A DNA stretch of 64,000 nt from Apiotrichum sp. Y4204. Its lineage: Eukaryota > Basidiomycota > Tremellomycetes > Trichosporonales > Trichosporonaceae. The notes beneath the pieces are model-generated. The model had not been told where the DNA came from, did not search any database, and saw only the letters and a list, made by a program, of their open reading frames with translations. Shown one piece after another: positions 34,053-45,132 of the stretch. Numbering within the stretch: the stretch's first letter is position 1; each line of letters starts with the position of its first letter. The stretch is from NCBI GenBank assembly GCA_025531455.1, contig JAMYHL010000045.1, positions 267,384-331,383 of the forward strand, in the 5' to 3' direction. A program made the position numbers and the translations under genes.

Positions 34053-37000
34053 CAGATAGATACAGATACACTATAAGTATGTAGAAAAGCTATATCCCCT
34101 ATTCTTGCCGTCATGCATGACCATGCACGGACACGTGTGAGATATGGGAACTGACGTCTTGGACTGTCGTTTGACGAACTATGCTGTAGGGTATGCGGTC
34201 CTTCAGTAGGTGCATGCTGCTGGCACACATTTAGGATGTATTTAGGATGTGATGTGAGTGTTGCCACCTGCAGGTGATGATGGGTTGGCTGTTTTCGATC
34301 TTCGAGTTTCGTTCCCAACAGCCACGAGCGCCCCTAGTTCAAGCAAGAGTCAGCTACAATGAGTTCGCGACTCATTTACCTATAACCTGACCGATTGGAG
34401 GCTCGTGGAACCATTTTCTGATACCGAGCAGAGCCCCTACCCCATATAGATCGTCAATGGGGGAGGGGCAGCCAGATGACTAGCGGATTTGTCAGGTCAG
34501 CAGAATAAAAGCATCGTGACAGTACATGTGAGTACCACTTGTAGCATTGTACAGGCGAACCTGTGCCGAAAGACGTCTGTACAGTCTGTCGTGTCTATGA
34601 ACTTTCAAAGTGAGAACGCTCAACAAGCATCCAATTCAGAAGGCGCACAGTACTCTGCAGTGTCAGCGCCCCTTCTTTCATGCGATTCTATGTGCTTTGG
34701 AGGCAACAACTGAAACTGCGAGTATCTTTCCAGTAGGAGGCAAATCTGTCCTGGAACTGGTTGGGAAAATCAAAACAATGTTGACAGCGTCGTCTTGGGT
34801 CGCAGCTGTTTTTTTCAACCCTCTCTATATACTTAGAGGACAAGTATAATTGGGAGAGGGACCTTGCAACGGGGGTTCATGCGCTTGGAGCCTCCCACAA
34901 TACGTGAAGTACTTAACAGTACGGCGCCGAACACACCTGAAATCTGCTGATAGAACAATTGCAAAGGAATGGGTCGATAATATGTGACCAGACCGGGAAC
35001 TTTAGAAAGTACTGCCGGCCTGAGGGGTTGTGGGGAAATGAGGAGCGAAAGCTTCAGCTGACATTTTGACATGCTTGAATCAGTCGGTATTGGATACATA
35101 GGGCATGGGGCCAACCCACTGAGTGAGGGACGGATGAACAGCGTGCTCAGATCGAGCGTGGTCTCAGAAGTTGGTAAATCTGAGCTGAAATGTCTCCTTT
35201 AGTGCTCTGACCAAACACATATGGAAAGTGGAGACCCATAGTATCGAGGTAAATCGGAATATTGTAAACCCTTTCTCTATTATAGGTCTACCTATCATTG
35301 GGCCATACAGCTAAGAAGCTGTAGTTTGCTCCTTTCTGGGTGGATTGCGTACTTGTGCGGCTTGTTCAACTGGCAACTCATTGGCGAGTGATATTCACTA
35401 TAAGTTGGTATTCACTATAGCCATACCTTCATTGCACTGCTGTACGACTTGTGAGGTCAACTTTATCTGGTGCCGGTCAATCTTTCCTTGCATCACTTTT
35501 CCTGAGCAGCGTAAACATTCACTGGCCTAAGGACAATGAAGTAGGGAGACCACCCCGGTCAGCTCCCTTGTTTGTGGACAGGAAGTCTTGCCAGGGCGCC
35601 TGGAACTTATTCTGCACGCTGAAAGAGAAAGTCGAAAACTATGCACCCACATGTAACCGTGTTTGAACCTTGTTGGTCGCGTCATAGGTTGTATTCTGTT
35701 GCCGTGGCATGGGGGCAAAGAAGAGTTGCGGGGAATTGCTGAAGTTTTCTGAAACTTGGGCCACGTGCCATGCCTTTCGTTGTATATGAATCACAAGCTA
35801 ACCCGCCGAGTGCCTTATTAATGATATCACCATGTTATTAATGATATTACATGTGTAGTGAAAAGCAAGGTAGAGTATTCGGCCAATTTGCTCCCCAAAT
35901 ACGTCGCAATCTCATCGATATTGTCTTGCCACACCCTTACTCAAGGTTGAACAGGCCCCAAAACTTCTAAACTCTTGGTAGATAATACCAGTGTGGGTCG
36001 AAGTTGGATTCCACCATTATCACAGGAGGTAGCCTGCGTCGCTTCAAAGGCAGGTAGGATGTACTTTCCTTCTTTCCGCTCGAGCACCATTCTGGTAAAC
36101 AAGCGCTGTTAACTGTTGAGAGGGGGATTTCTACTTCCATGCTAGTACTAGCGTTACAGGAAGCCAGCCACCTTGTTCAGGTGCTTTTCAGATAAGTGTA
36201 TTTTTTTCGCAGGCGTATTAGCCTGTAGGACAGCGATAATTCTCTGGGTTGACGACGGCCATAGAGAGGTTTGCTGTGGAACGAAATACTGTCCAGGTAC
36301 ATCCAGCATATCCCCGACGCTTGGTTCCGGGTTCCCTTTTCCACTGTACATGCTGGTTACTCTTTTCACGCGCCTCCACTCCGCTGCGTATGCCGTCGTT
36401 CGGGACCAGGGCGCCGATTGCCTCGATGATAACTGAAATTTGACCTCAACAATAAAACTAGCATGAGCGAGGTTGTCAAGAGCGTCACTACCAACCGATC
36501 GGCCGCTAAAGCGCAGTACTGAGCCCAAACGGGCAAAACGGGCCTGGAAATAAGTTGTGATTGCCATACATCACCAGGTTCTGAACACCCGGGACTTATC
36601 GGCTCATCACAATCCTTGAAAACAAATTGTTCACTGGCTCAAGGACATTTTTCCAGTCTCATCGACCACTGTTCCCGCACCATCCAGTCTTCCCGCACCC
36701 CAAGGAGCATCTTGTGATTGAGACCGAGTCATTAGCTTGCGTGTCTACTGAGATACGTTGTTAGGTACTGCGAGAGCCTGATGTCGTTCACTGGATACCT
36801 CTGCTATGCTGTTCAGTTCCGTTAGCTACTTCATCATATAATGTCTTTCTTATCACTAAGACGACTCAATGGCATACGTTATGTTTCCAGCTGTCTATGC
36901 GGATGAGATGTCATCATCCGGTCCTGCTGAAAGGGTAAAGTTGAAACTTCAGGCATAGAGCGTTTAATGCTCTCATTCTCGGATGCAGTGAATACTGCTG

Positions 37001-37784
37001 TTCCATGTCAAGACAATTATCTGGGACATTCCAATCCCATAGGAATCTCTTGTTCTCTGTTTCAGGGCCACTACAATGTTTGCATTTGGAGACGAATGTT
37101 AGCCTCAAACGCCTCTAGGCCTACGTCACAATTATATTCCCTCAATGCTTCTATACTATAGTGTGTTACTTTTTTGTTTCTAGGACTGGCTGCCATTCAA
37201 ATACGTACCCAACTAGAGCAAAACAATAGCGTCACAGCAACGTTGAAAATTATAATGAGCACACTTGAAATCCATCATACAATTTTCAATTTCAAGCAGG
37301 CAGGTGTGTGCTGTCCGCTCTGGCAACGGTGCATAATGCAGCTTGCATTTGTTTGCCTGTTTAGTACAGAAGGGACGTTTGGCATTGCACATTTGTTGTA
37401 CTGAAGCTACTTTGTACTTAGAATGGATAGAAAAACCGTAATATCTTGTAGATCTTGTAGAACTAGGTTGATAGCTCGGAACTGCTATGAATAGAAGTGC
37501 ACTACTGAATATGAGAAGGTAGGTGGAGCAGCTACGTAAGGAACCGGCTCCTGGTAACCACCAGAGCCGTGGAGATGCGATCGACCATGCGAGTGTAGGC
37601 GAAGTCAGATAGCGCGGTCTTGGAGCGGCGAAGGGCGTGTGAAACAGTTCCAAATGTTTGACGACCATTTTCATCCAGGATGCCCAGGTAGGTGCTCAAT
37701 CAGACACAAGGTCTGTCTGGGAGTTTCATGAAGCCACTGTGGGCTTCGACAATGTGTATCCATGCTCGTATTTTTGTCTTTTCA
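34053..37784. other. AT-rich gene desert
   Basis: These 3.7 kb have visibly lower GC than the rest of the window, stops in all frames, and no gene I can support. A near-perfect 20-bp direct repeat (TTATTAATGATATCACCATG) occurs at 35815-35834 and again, with a change and one deletion, at 35835-35853. A TATTCACTATA repeat lies at about 35391-35420. I found no terminal repeats, reverse transcriptase or transposase motifs. At the right end (37532-37699, minus) a GC-rich open frame of ~55 codons may be a gene remnant. See findings. Confidence 0.55.
35815..35853. repeat. Tandem direct repeat, 20 + 19 bp
   Basis: Two adjacent copies of TTATTAATGATAT(C/T)AC(C)ATG in the AT-rich desert. They differ by one substitution and one missing base, suggesting a simple local duplication. 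Confidence 0.6.
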
Positions 37785-38661
37785 CTACTTAGCCTGAGCC
37801 TTGTGCTCGTTCATGGCATCCACAGCACGGAGAAGGTCCACGTCGAGTGCAATCTTCTCTCCAAGCCAAGTGGCATGGGTTGTGTGGTCCACAACGTCGT
37901 TACCGGTATTAGGGTGAATCAATACGCTGCACGGCCCGCGGTTAGCAATGAACCAGGACATGAGTGTTCCGAGTTGCTCCGTGTTGAAGACGTTAACCTC
38001 AAACATGGGAATGGGGTGCGGACCGATGGCCGATTCGAAGACTGAATTCGAGAGTTAGAGAGACACAGAGCACCACATGGGTTATATGACATACACTGAA
38101 GTCAGCCAGAGGTACTGGAGAAAAACGTACGCGATAGACACGAAGCTCGGGGAATTCACGTCTCACAGCCTCATAAAGCTTACGAGCATATTCAACGTGA
38201 TTGGGGTTGTTGGGAAGACTACGCGTCAGTTGTTCACCTGGTTTGATATTGAGGTGGTTGAACAGTGGTTGTACTTGAGCAGTAGCTGTAGCTCGGGCAA
38301 GACCTCGTTGCTGGCGGTCCGAGCGTGTAGGAGCACCATACGCATGTATACCAGTGACATAACACCACAAGCCGGAGGTCATTCATGCTCATCGCATGCA
38401 GAGGAGACACACATACGTGAACAGCACTCACTGGTAGACGTGGAAATCAAACCATGGCTTGCTACCCTTGGCACCCTGCCCATCGTAAAGCGTTGAGTAG
38501 TAGGGGCTGCGCTTGCCATCTGGACGCGGTGGGTTGTAGACCTGCTTCCCGTCCCCGTTGGGGTCTAGTTCGTTTGACAGCGGCTCCAGGCCGTCCGTCG
38601 GATATGTGGGCTTCGAGGGCTCTCCCACGTCAGGATAGAATGAGGCAAGAGTGTTGGACAT
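37785..38661 (-). CDS. DOPA 4,5-dioxygenase-like protein
   Basis: Small extradiol-dioxygenase-like family (PF08883) that includes the fungal enzyme cleaving L-DOPA to seco-DOPA. Exons 38661-38432, 38218-38097 and 38041-37785 give 202 aa. Family motifs: KPWFDFHVYHLPNNPNHVEY, AVRREFPELRVYR, AIGPHPIPMFEVNVF and VLIHPNTGNDVVDHTTHATW followed by LG. The His of GPHP and IHP(N/T)G are the conserved metal/active-site candidates. Intron 2 is uncertain: a good GTACGT donor lies at the expected place but in the wrong phase. The only in-phase donor (A|GTGTATG, 55-nt intron with CTAAC) adds about ten residues (VRFSPVPLADF) beside the active site. The natural substrate is not known; many fungi have such genes without betalains. 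Confidence 0.85.
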
Positions 38662-39964
38662 GTTGGAAGTAGATGGAATGGACGGAAAGTGTGACAGACA
38701 GACTTGTTTGTGCGACGGGCGAATTACGGGAGCTCGGCAACTGTCGGTCGGCGTTCGTGGATGTTGGGGAGAATAACGGACAAGCTGCTCACAGGTGAGG
38801 TTGTGCAGGCCGGAAGGAGAGAGCAGAGTGATGTGGAATGAGATGGGCAATGAGAGGAGATATAAAGAGGTATGGCGATTGCAGTGGATTCGCAAGAGAG
38901 GCCTGTGCAGGAGGAAGTGAGAGATCCGCGGCGATGACCAAGCATATCACTATGACGTTGCCATGTTGCCATCTGATAAACCGATCCGGCCGATCCGCGC
39001 TCTCGCCACCAAACGCGGTTTGCCTGCGCACGGGGAGCCCCGGACATGGGCGGCCAAGAGACTGTCTGGCGGTGATTGCGGCCTGTGCGGTGGGACGTAA
39101 TCCAGGCACGGCTTCAGGTCACGAGGTCGCGACCACCGAAGCACTACCCCTGCGCCGTCCCTTGGTTCCGTCTGTTCCTTCGTGTTTACCGATGGACCGG
39201 TGAGCGCATCTACTCCGTGCGTCGCAAACGCCATGCACACAAACACTTCCAAACACGGCGAGCGAGAATGAAGCAGATGCTGTTGGATGGACGTGCTAGC
39301 GGAGAGTGCACGCGAACAAGGTCCACGTACAAACAAACGCGCTGTCTAGTTCCTGATCCAGCTAGATCAGCGAGATCAGCTGCCGAGGGGTACTAACTAC
39401 CCGGCGTGCCCCGCTCCTTCTGCAACCTAGAGTCGATCGAAGCTCTCGATCTCTGAACGACATTTCTGCAGTCATTCATCCTTCAGTCATCAACATGTAG
39501 TCATTCAATCGCTCATCTTACCGCTACCTCTCACACGCGCCGGATCTTGGAACGAACATGAGGTGGCTGTTCGTCGTGTTTGTGTCAACATATTGCACTA
39601 GTGCTGCTTTCTCCTCCGATTTTCACCTGTCACGGTTTCTACTCTCATGTCTCGCAGCCCATCGGTTGGAACGAATGACCAGCCAATGCCACCCCGCTTG
39701 CGCGTGACACCGTAACACGGAGCGCTGAGCGGTCGTTCCAACTTGCCCCCACAGTCGAGTCGTACATACATGCAGTCTTCCTCATGCATATGAAGGAAAT
39801 TCAACGACTCATAACAACACCGACGCCCAACATCACTTTCTTCCCATTCTTCTCATCGCTGTCCCGATTCACTGACATTAACGGCCTCAACACTCAATCA
39901 TTTTGGCGTTGACAAAGTGTTTGCCGACATTGTTACTGCTACATCAACACAGTAGTCTACTGTC
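38662..39964. other. Divergent intergenic region (dioxygenase / TKL kinase)
   Basis: A 1.3-kb promoter region for both neighbours. A GATC-rich stretch (GATCCAGCTAGATCAGCGAG) lies around 39356-39380 and repeated CAGTCATTCA elements around 39469-39510. I see no coding or RNA gene. Confidence 0.45.
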
Positions 39965-42136
39965 ATGGACTTCGACGTAATCCCGGTGAGTCGCTGTCGA
40001 TGTCGCACAGATGCAGACCACTTACCCTCTCAGTACGAAGACATCGTGTGGGGCGAGTGCATCGGCGGTGGGAGCTTTGGCTCTGTCTTCAAAGGTATGG
40101 GAGTGAGATAGAGAAAGAGGGTGTGTGTATGGGTGTGTGTGGTGTTCTGAAAGCGAGATTCGTCTCATCGCTAACCTCAGGTCAATACCTAGGCATCGAC
40201 ATCGCTTGCAAGGAGATTCACATGTCAACACAATATGATGTACGCACTCGAGAATTTGAATGAGCCCATACTGACCTCAAGGTCCACAAGTACTTCGAAC
40301 GAGAATGGCGGATCATGCGTGAATGTCGCCACCCGAATATAGTGTTGTTCTTGGGTCTCAGCAAAGAACCAGATAGCGATGGCCGTGTCTTGTATGTCGT
40401 TCATCTGGCGAAGCTGACATGGTAGTATCGTTTCCGAGTATGTGCCTCAAGGAAACCTTCGAAGCTTCATCCGCTCAAAGGCACCATTCCCATGGCGCTT
40501 GCGAATCTCCTTTGCAACTGATGTTGCCCGTGCTGTGGCCTACCTCCATGCCCGACAGTGCTTGCATCGTGACCTGAAAGGCGAAAATCTCTTGATCACT
40601 AGCAACGACCGCCTCAAGGTTGCCGACTTTGGGTTCGCTCGCATCACCGGACGGAACGCCGAGGAAATGAGACACATGACCTACTGTGGAACTGATGTAC
40701 GTCGAGTAGTGTGGCCGGTGCTGATTACAGGGCTACATGTCTCCAGAGATCATCATGGGCGAGCAGTTTGACCTCCCCACCGATGTGTACAGTCTCGGTA
40801 TCATCTTTCTCGAAATTCTTACCAGGATACTGGTTGGATCCAAGGTCTACTCCCGCAAGGCTCCCGTCTTCGTCCCCGACGGAGACATTATTCGCCGAAG
40901 AGCTTCGCCCGGTTGTCCCCCAGCCTTCATCGACTTGGCGCTAGACTGCTGCCGATTCGCGCCGGACGAACGTCCCACGATGCCAGAGGTTCTTGCCCGC
41001 TTACGCGAGATTGAACAGTCCCTGCCAGAAGTCGAAGACACGCCACATGTCGGATCGCTTAAAGCGGTACGACGTGAAGGAAAACGCCCAATACCCATAT
41101 TCGATCGGTCGCTGAGCTCGGAACTTGCAGCCGCAACTGTTGAGGCCCAAGTAGGCGGGTTCGACGAAGACGAGTCTATTGCTACAATAGATGTCGTCGT
41201 CGACGGTAAAGGTGCAACTCCAAACATTCCCAAGAAGACCAACATCCCATGGGATGAAATGACAAGCGAATACACCAATGCCAGCGAGATGCGGGGTGAG
41301 TGGGCTTGTATGTTCATTACTGACATCAGGTCGGGAACCTCTCTTGGGCAGCGCAACAAATTCTCCAAGTTCGGCAACTGTCCCTTGGCCGACGTCGGAT
41401 ACATTGGAGTCGACACAGATATTGCGCATCGGTGACTCCGAAGGCAAAACAATCATGCCTTGTGCTTATCCCCCGTCCCCACCGTACGACAGCGACAAAG
41501 CTATCGGAGCAACATGCACCATTCGAAAGGGACGGACTGGCTCCCGGCCCCTTTCACCTAACAGTGATGATGTTGCAGTCGCGACTTCTTCGCCTGCGGA
41601 AACGCCAGTCCCCGCATCAGAAACAGCAGCCAGTTCCGATTCCGGATCGAGCACAGATCAGGGACATACTTCCACTCGGCCAAACTCGAGCTCAACGTCA
41701 AATGGATCTTCCCCAGGCCCCAAGTCGGATGGATGTTCCCCGAGCCCAAGGTCGAATGGATGTTCTCCGAGCCCCAAGTCGACTGGCTCCCTCCACAAAG
41801 CAACTCATCGTTTTACACTCATTCACCGCGAATTGCCGGTCTTGTTCACTGGTAAGAACGTTCACCTGACCTCCACTGACAGAACAGTCGCAGCTACATT
41901 GGCGATGGCGTTCTTCCCACGGCCAGGGCCAAGAGACAAGTGTGACAAGTGTCCCGTCTGTACGAAACGGGTGGGCTCACGGGTGGTTCTACAATGTGAT
42001 GATTGTGGCTGTAAGTGGTTTATGGGCTTAGATTCCGTCATGACGCGTCACCTAACTCTTAACAGTGCTTGTTCATCCGAGATGCTCCGCTACTGCGCCG
42101 AAAAACTGTCTGGCGGACATCGGGGTAGACCCATAG
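39965..42136 (+). CDS. TKL-like protein kinase with C-terminal C1-type zinc finger
   Basis: Kinase of unknown pathway. MDFDVIPYEDIVWGECIGGG opens the domain, with Gly loop GGGSFGSVFKG, Lys in DIACKEI, HRDLKGENLLI, DFGFARITG and YCGTDGYMSPEIIMGEQFDL; CPPAFIDLALDCCRFAPDER ends it. This resembles LISK/DD-type TKL kinases. A Ser/Pro-rich linker with three 9-residue repeats (SDGCSPSPR type) follows. The C-terminus, seen only after splicing two late introns, reads RDKCDKCPVCTKRV, VLQCDDCGLLVHPRCSATAP and KNC: Cys/His spacing C-x2-C...C-x2-C-x4-H-x2-C-x7-C, as in C1 domains. The first His of C1 is not at the usual distance, so it may be atypical. The stop is DIGVDP-TAG, earlier than the raw frame suggests. 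Confidence 0.85.
41698..41778 (+). repeat. 27-bp tandem repeat, three copies, coding
   Basis: Units at 41698-41724, 41725-41751 and 41752-41778 encode S(N/D)G(S/C)SP(G/S)P(K/R). Each carries an SP site for proline-directed kinases. It lies in the linker between the kinase and C1-like domain. Confidence 0.75.
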
Positions 42137-42328
42137 CTTGCGACTTGGAACTTCTCCAGGTTAAGCTCTTGATGCAACTGCTTGATGCAGCTGATCGAGT
42201 AATCTTGTAACAGAGGATAGTCGTTCCATAATTCTACAACCAGACTACGTATTAGTTTGATCAATCCTTGGAGAATGGCACAGGCGTTGATATTAAGCGA
42301 CTTGCACGAGCGTGTTGATATTAGTTAA

Positions 42329-43726
42329 TTAAACGTTGGAGACGGAGGTAAGGAGTCCAGCCTGAGTGGATGGCGAGGGCCCTCCCAGGTATTCGTGACC
42401 GTCGCCGCCGTCGCGAGCCGAAGCGGTGATCTGCTGTGCGACCTGATCGTAACCAGCACCCATGGCACCAAGGTTCATTGGAACAAACACGACCTTGCTG
42501 CCAGAAGTGCGCGCCATGGCCTGGAGGGCCTCGAGTTGACGGATCTGCATAGCCGCAGGCGACGCGAGGATGTCGGCAGCTGCATGTCAGAACGTGAGAC
42601 TCATGTTTGGACATACCCTGCCTCATGAGCTTGGCAGCATCAACCTCAGCACGGGCCGCAATGACCTTGCTCTCTCCGATACGCTTCTGAGTAGCGGCTG
42701 ACGACAGGCTCTGCTGGAGCTCAACCGAGAAGTTGATGTCCTTCAGCAGGATTGACTCGATGGAGACACCCCACTTCTCGGCAGTGGTCTCGATCTGATT
42801 TGTTAGAGTGACGTCGGGAAGCATCACTCACAATCTCGGCAACTTCCTGAGCAAGACCCTCACGGTCGGAAATAACGCTTTGGAGGACACGGCCACCGAC
42901 CACCTGGCGGAGAGTCGTTTCTATACAGTCAGCGCCGTTCACAGACTGAGACTTACGGGCGCGCTCTACGAGGGCCTCGCGCAAGTTGTTGATACCGTAC
43001 GCGGCCCTGTATGGAGATACGATGTGCCAGCTGATGACCGAGTCGACTTCAACGGAGACGTTGTCCTTTGTCTGCACCGTCTGGCGCGGAACCGTCGTGA
43101 GCTGGATCTTGACATCTGACATGAGCTTGGCCCCGATTCGCTTCACGCGCTGTTACGCACCGACGACGCTGATCTGCTCAGAGCAGACATTGACCTGGAC
43201 GAGACCGGGGTCGACAGACTTGTAGAACTGGCCGAAGCGCGAGACCAGACCGACAGAGCCCTGCTTGACGCTCTTGTAAGGGTTGGGGAAGGGGCAGCAG
43301 GGGAATTGACCGAAGAATCCCACACACGAACCGATACCAGAGATCATCGAGCCATAAAAGCCGTGCTACAGAGTCAGCCTTTCGGGTACTACAAGTGTTA
43401 ACGCACAGTGACGGAGCCGGCGCCGAGATCCTGGGCGTAGGAAGGCTGCATGCTGCAGGGTTAGCACAGATACAAGGCATCTCTAAGTCTCTCAGCGACA
43501 TACTCGGCTTTGCGAAGAGGCTGCACAGTCTACACGTCAGTATTGGGTCAATCACAGCACCTAAACGCACAATAAGACCAGCACCAGAGGTGGCTGCAGT
43601 GGATGCAGACATCTTAGCGGCACGAGGAAGGTCCTCCGTGACGTAGCGGTGAAGCTCGTCGTCGTCCTGGTGGTGAGGCATGGCCGGAGGCATCGACTTG
43701 TTGTAATCGAGCTGAGAGGAAGACAT
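42329..43726 (-). CDS. Stomatin / SPFH-domain protein
   Basis: Membrane-scaffold protein of the stomatin family. The N-terminus is disordered (HHQDDDELHRYVTEDLPRAA). It reaches QPSYAQDLGAGSVTHGFYGS and a hydrophobic, Cys-containing hairpin (ISGIGSCVGFFGQFPCCPFP) likely inserted in the membrane. The SPFH domain follows: NPYKSVKQGSVGLVSRFGQF, VPRQTVQTKDNVSVEVDSVI, AAYGINNLREALVERA, TTLRQVVGGRVLQSVISDRE and WGVSIESILLKDINF. A coiled-coil-like stretch (RIGESKVIAARAEVDAAKLM) and FVPMNLGAMG end it. The early exon 43520-43504 is only 17 nt and is needed for PLRKADMQPSY. Several short introns. Confidence 0.92.
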
Positions 43727-45132
43727 GGTGAGACTGAGTGTAGAGGAAAGATATCAAGAGAGAGAGGGAATGTAAAGTAAGATGAGTGCTGGATGCTCGT
43801 GAGAAACGGACTGGAAACCCGTGACTTCAGTTGTTTTATAGTATCTGACAACAGTCTTGCAGCGCAACGCCGCGGAGTATTCCCATGTCATTGCTGTTCC
43901 ATGAGTCGCGCGGTGCCATCATGCCATCATGGCTATAGTCTCCGAGAGCTCTCTGATCCTTGCTTGTCGCCACTCGCGCCACTGTACGTACAGCACAGCT
44001 GACACAGAGCAACAGCTCGGACCAAGGGCCAAGGTACGCTAAGAACAGAGTTACGTATGTCTACGTACTGTTCACTGCAACAACAACGCCCCCGCGCCGC
44101 CGGCAAGCCCAGGCAGGCCCCGCACAACCCCTGTTGATCCTCTTGATCCTCTTGATCCTGTGACCGAGCTCGGCTGCCCCGGGGCCTAGCTGCCCGAGGC
44201 TCGCAAAGCCACGACGGCCATTCCAGCACAGCCTTTGCTTCTTTTGGCTTAGCAGTGTCCGTGGTCCCTTTGTTGTTCCTGGAAAAGGTGGTACCACAAC
44301 GCCCACATGCACACCTCCCAGACTCCTAGCGCGTGTGTGGCTCAATCAAAACCTATGCATCGGATCTTTTGTCCGATCCTAGGCTTGCAGGAGCAGTATA
44401 ACCAAAGTAGCGCATAGTGTACAGCCTGCAGGTCGCTGTGTCAACAGACTTCTGGCTCAAGGGATCCACAGGGGTAGATCTGCAGATCTGCAGGATCCTG
44501 TCTATATCAGCCTTAATTCGCCTACTTGCACGTTTCACAACACCTCCAGAGGCAAGAGGCTCGACGGCTCTAGCCGGCCGAGCCGGTGTAACCATGATCC
44601 CTGCTTGCCATGAACACCAGGCGGTGCGATTAGACGCGCTAGTCCTGACATGGTGTGTACAGCATGTTCTTGGCAGTGCGTCACAGCTTTCGAGTTACAG
44701 GAAAGCCGGAGAGATCAGCATGTCGGACCGAGGCTAACTGCTCATTTTCCTGGGTGATCAGGTCTGGCCAAGAGCCGCGTTTAGCAGCAGCAACAAGCTT
44801 GTTAATCTGTTAGCTTGGTAAATCCCGCTACGTATTCGGTGATGGCTAGAAGGAGAGAGTCGCCGCTTCCCGTTATCTGCTGGATAACGCAAGTATCGAT
44901 AAGAGTCACCGGTGCCCAGTCCATCAACCACATTCGGGTCCCTCGCTTCGATCGGCAGAGGCATCAACCAACGTGTTGTCGCACTCCATGTACATCAAAC
45001 CGACGGCGACAATGATCTACGGCATCCCGCCATATCGTCTACAAATCCCTCACCTGCTGGCCATATCCATGACCTTAACATGGACAACGATGACACAGCC
45101 TCATTATCACCATAGTACCTATGCCATTCTCC
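43727..45132. other. Intergenic region with short repeats and nested palindromes
   Basis: These 1.4 kb lie upstream of the stomatin gene and downstream of ULP1. A 9-bp TTGATCCTC tandem (three units, about 44134-44160) and an 18-bp AGATCTGC tandem forming nested palindromes (44476-44493) stand out. No supported gene. Confidence 0.5.
44476..44493. repeat. Nested palindromes AGATCTGCAGATCT / CTGCAGATCTGCAG
   Basis: Two overlapping perfect 14-bp palindromes (44476-44489 and 44480-44493) arise from a tandem AGATCTGC repeat, with GGATCC sites on either side. Function unknown. Confidence 0.6.

Noticed and set aside
34053..37784. Intact transposon or virus-derived element in the AT-rich block
   Set aside because: No long frame, no terminal inverted or long direct repeats, and no polymerase, integrase or transposase motif seen by eye.
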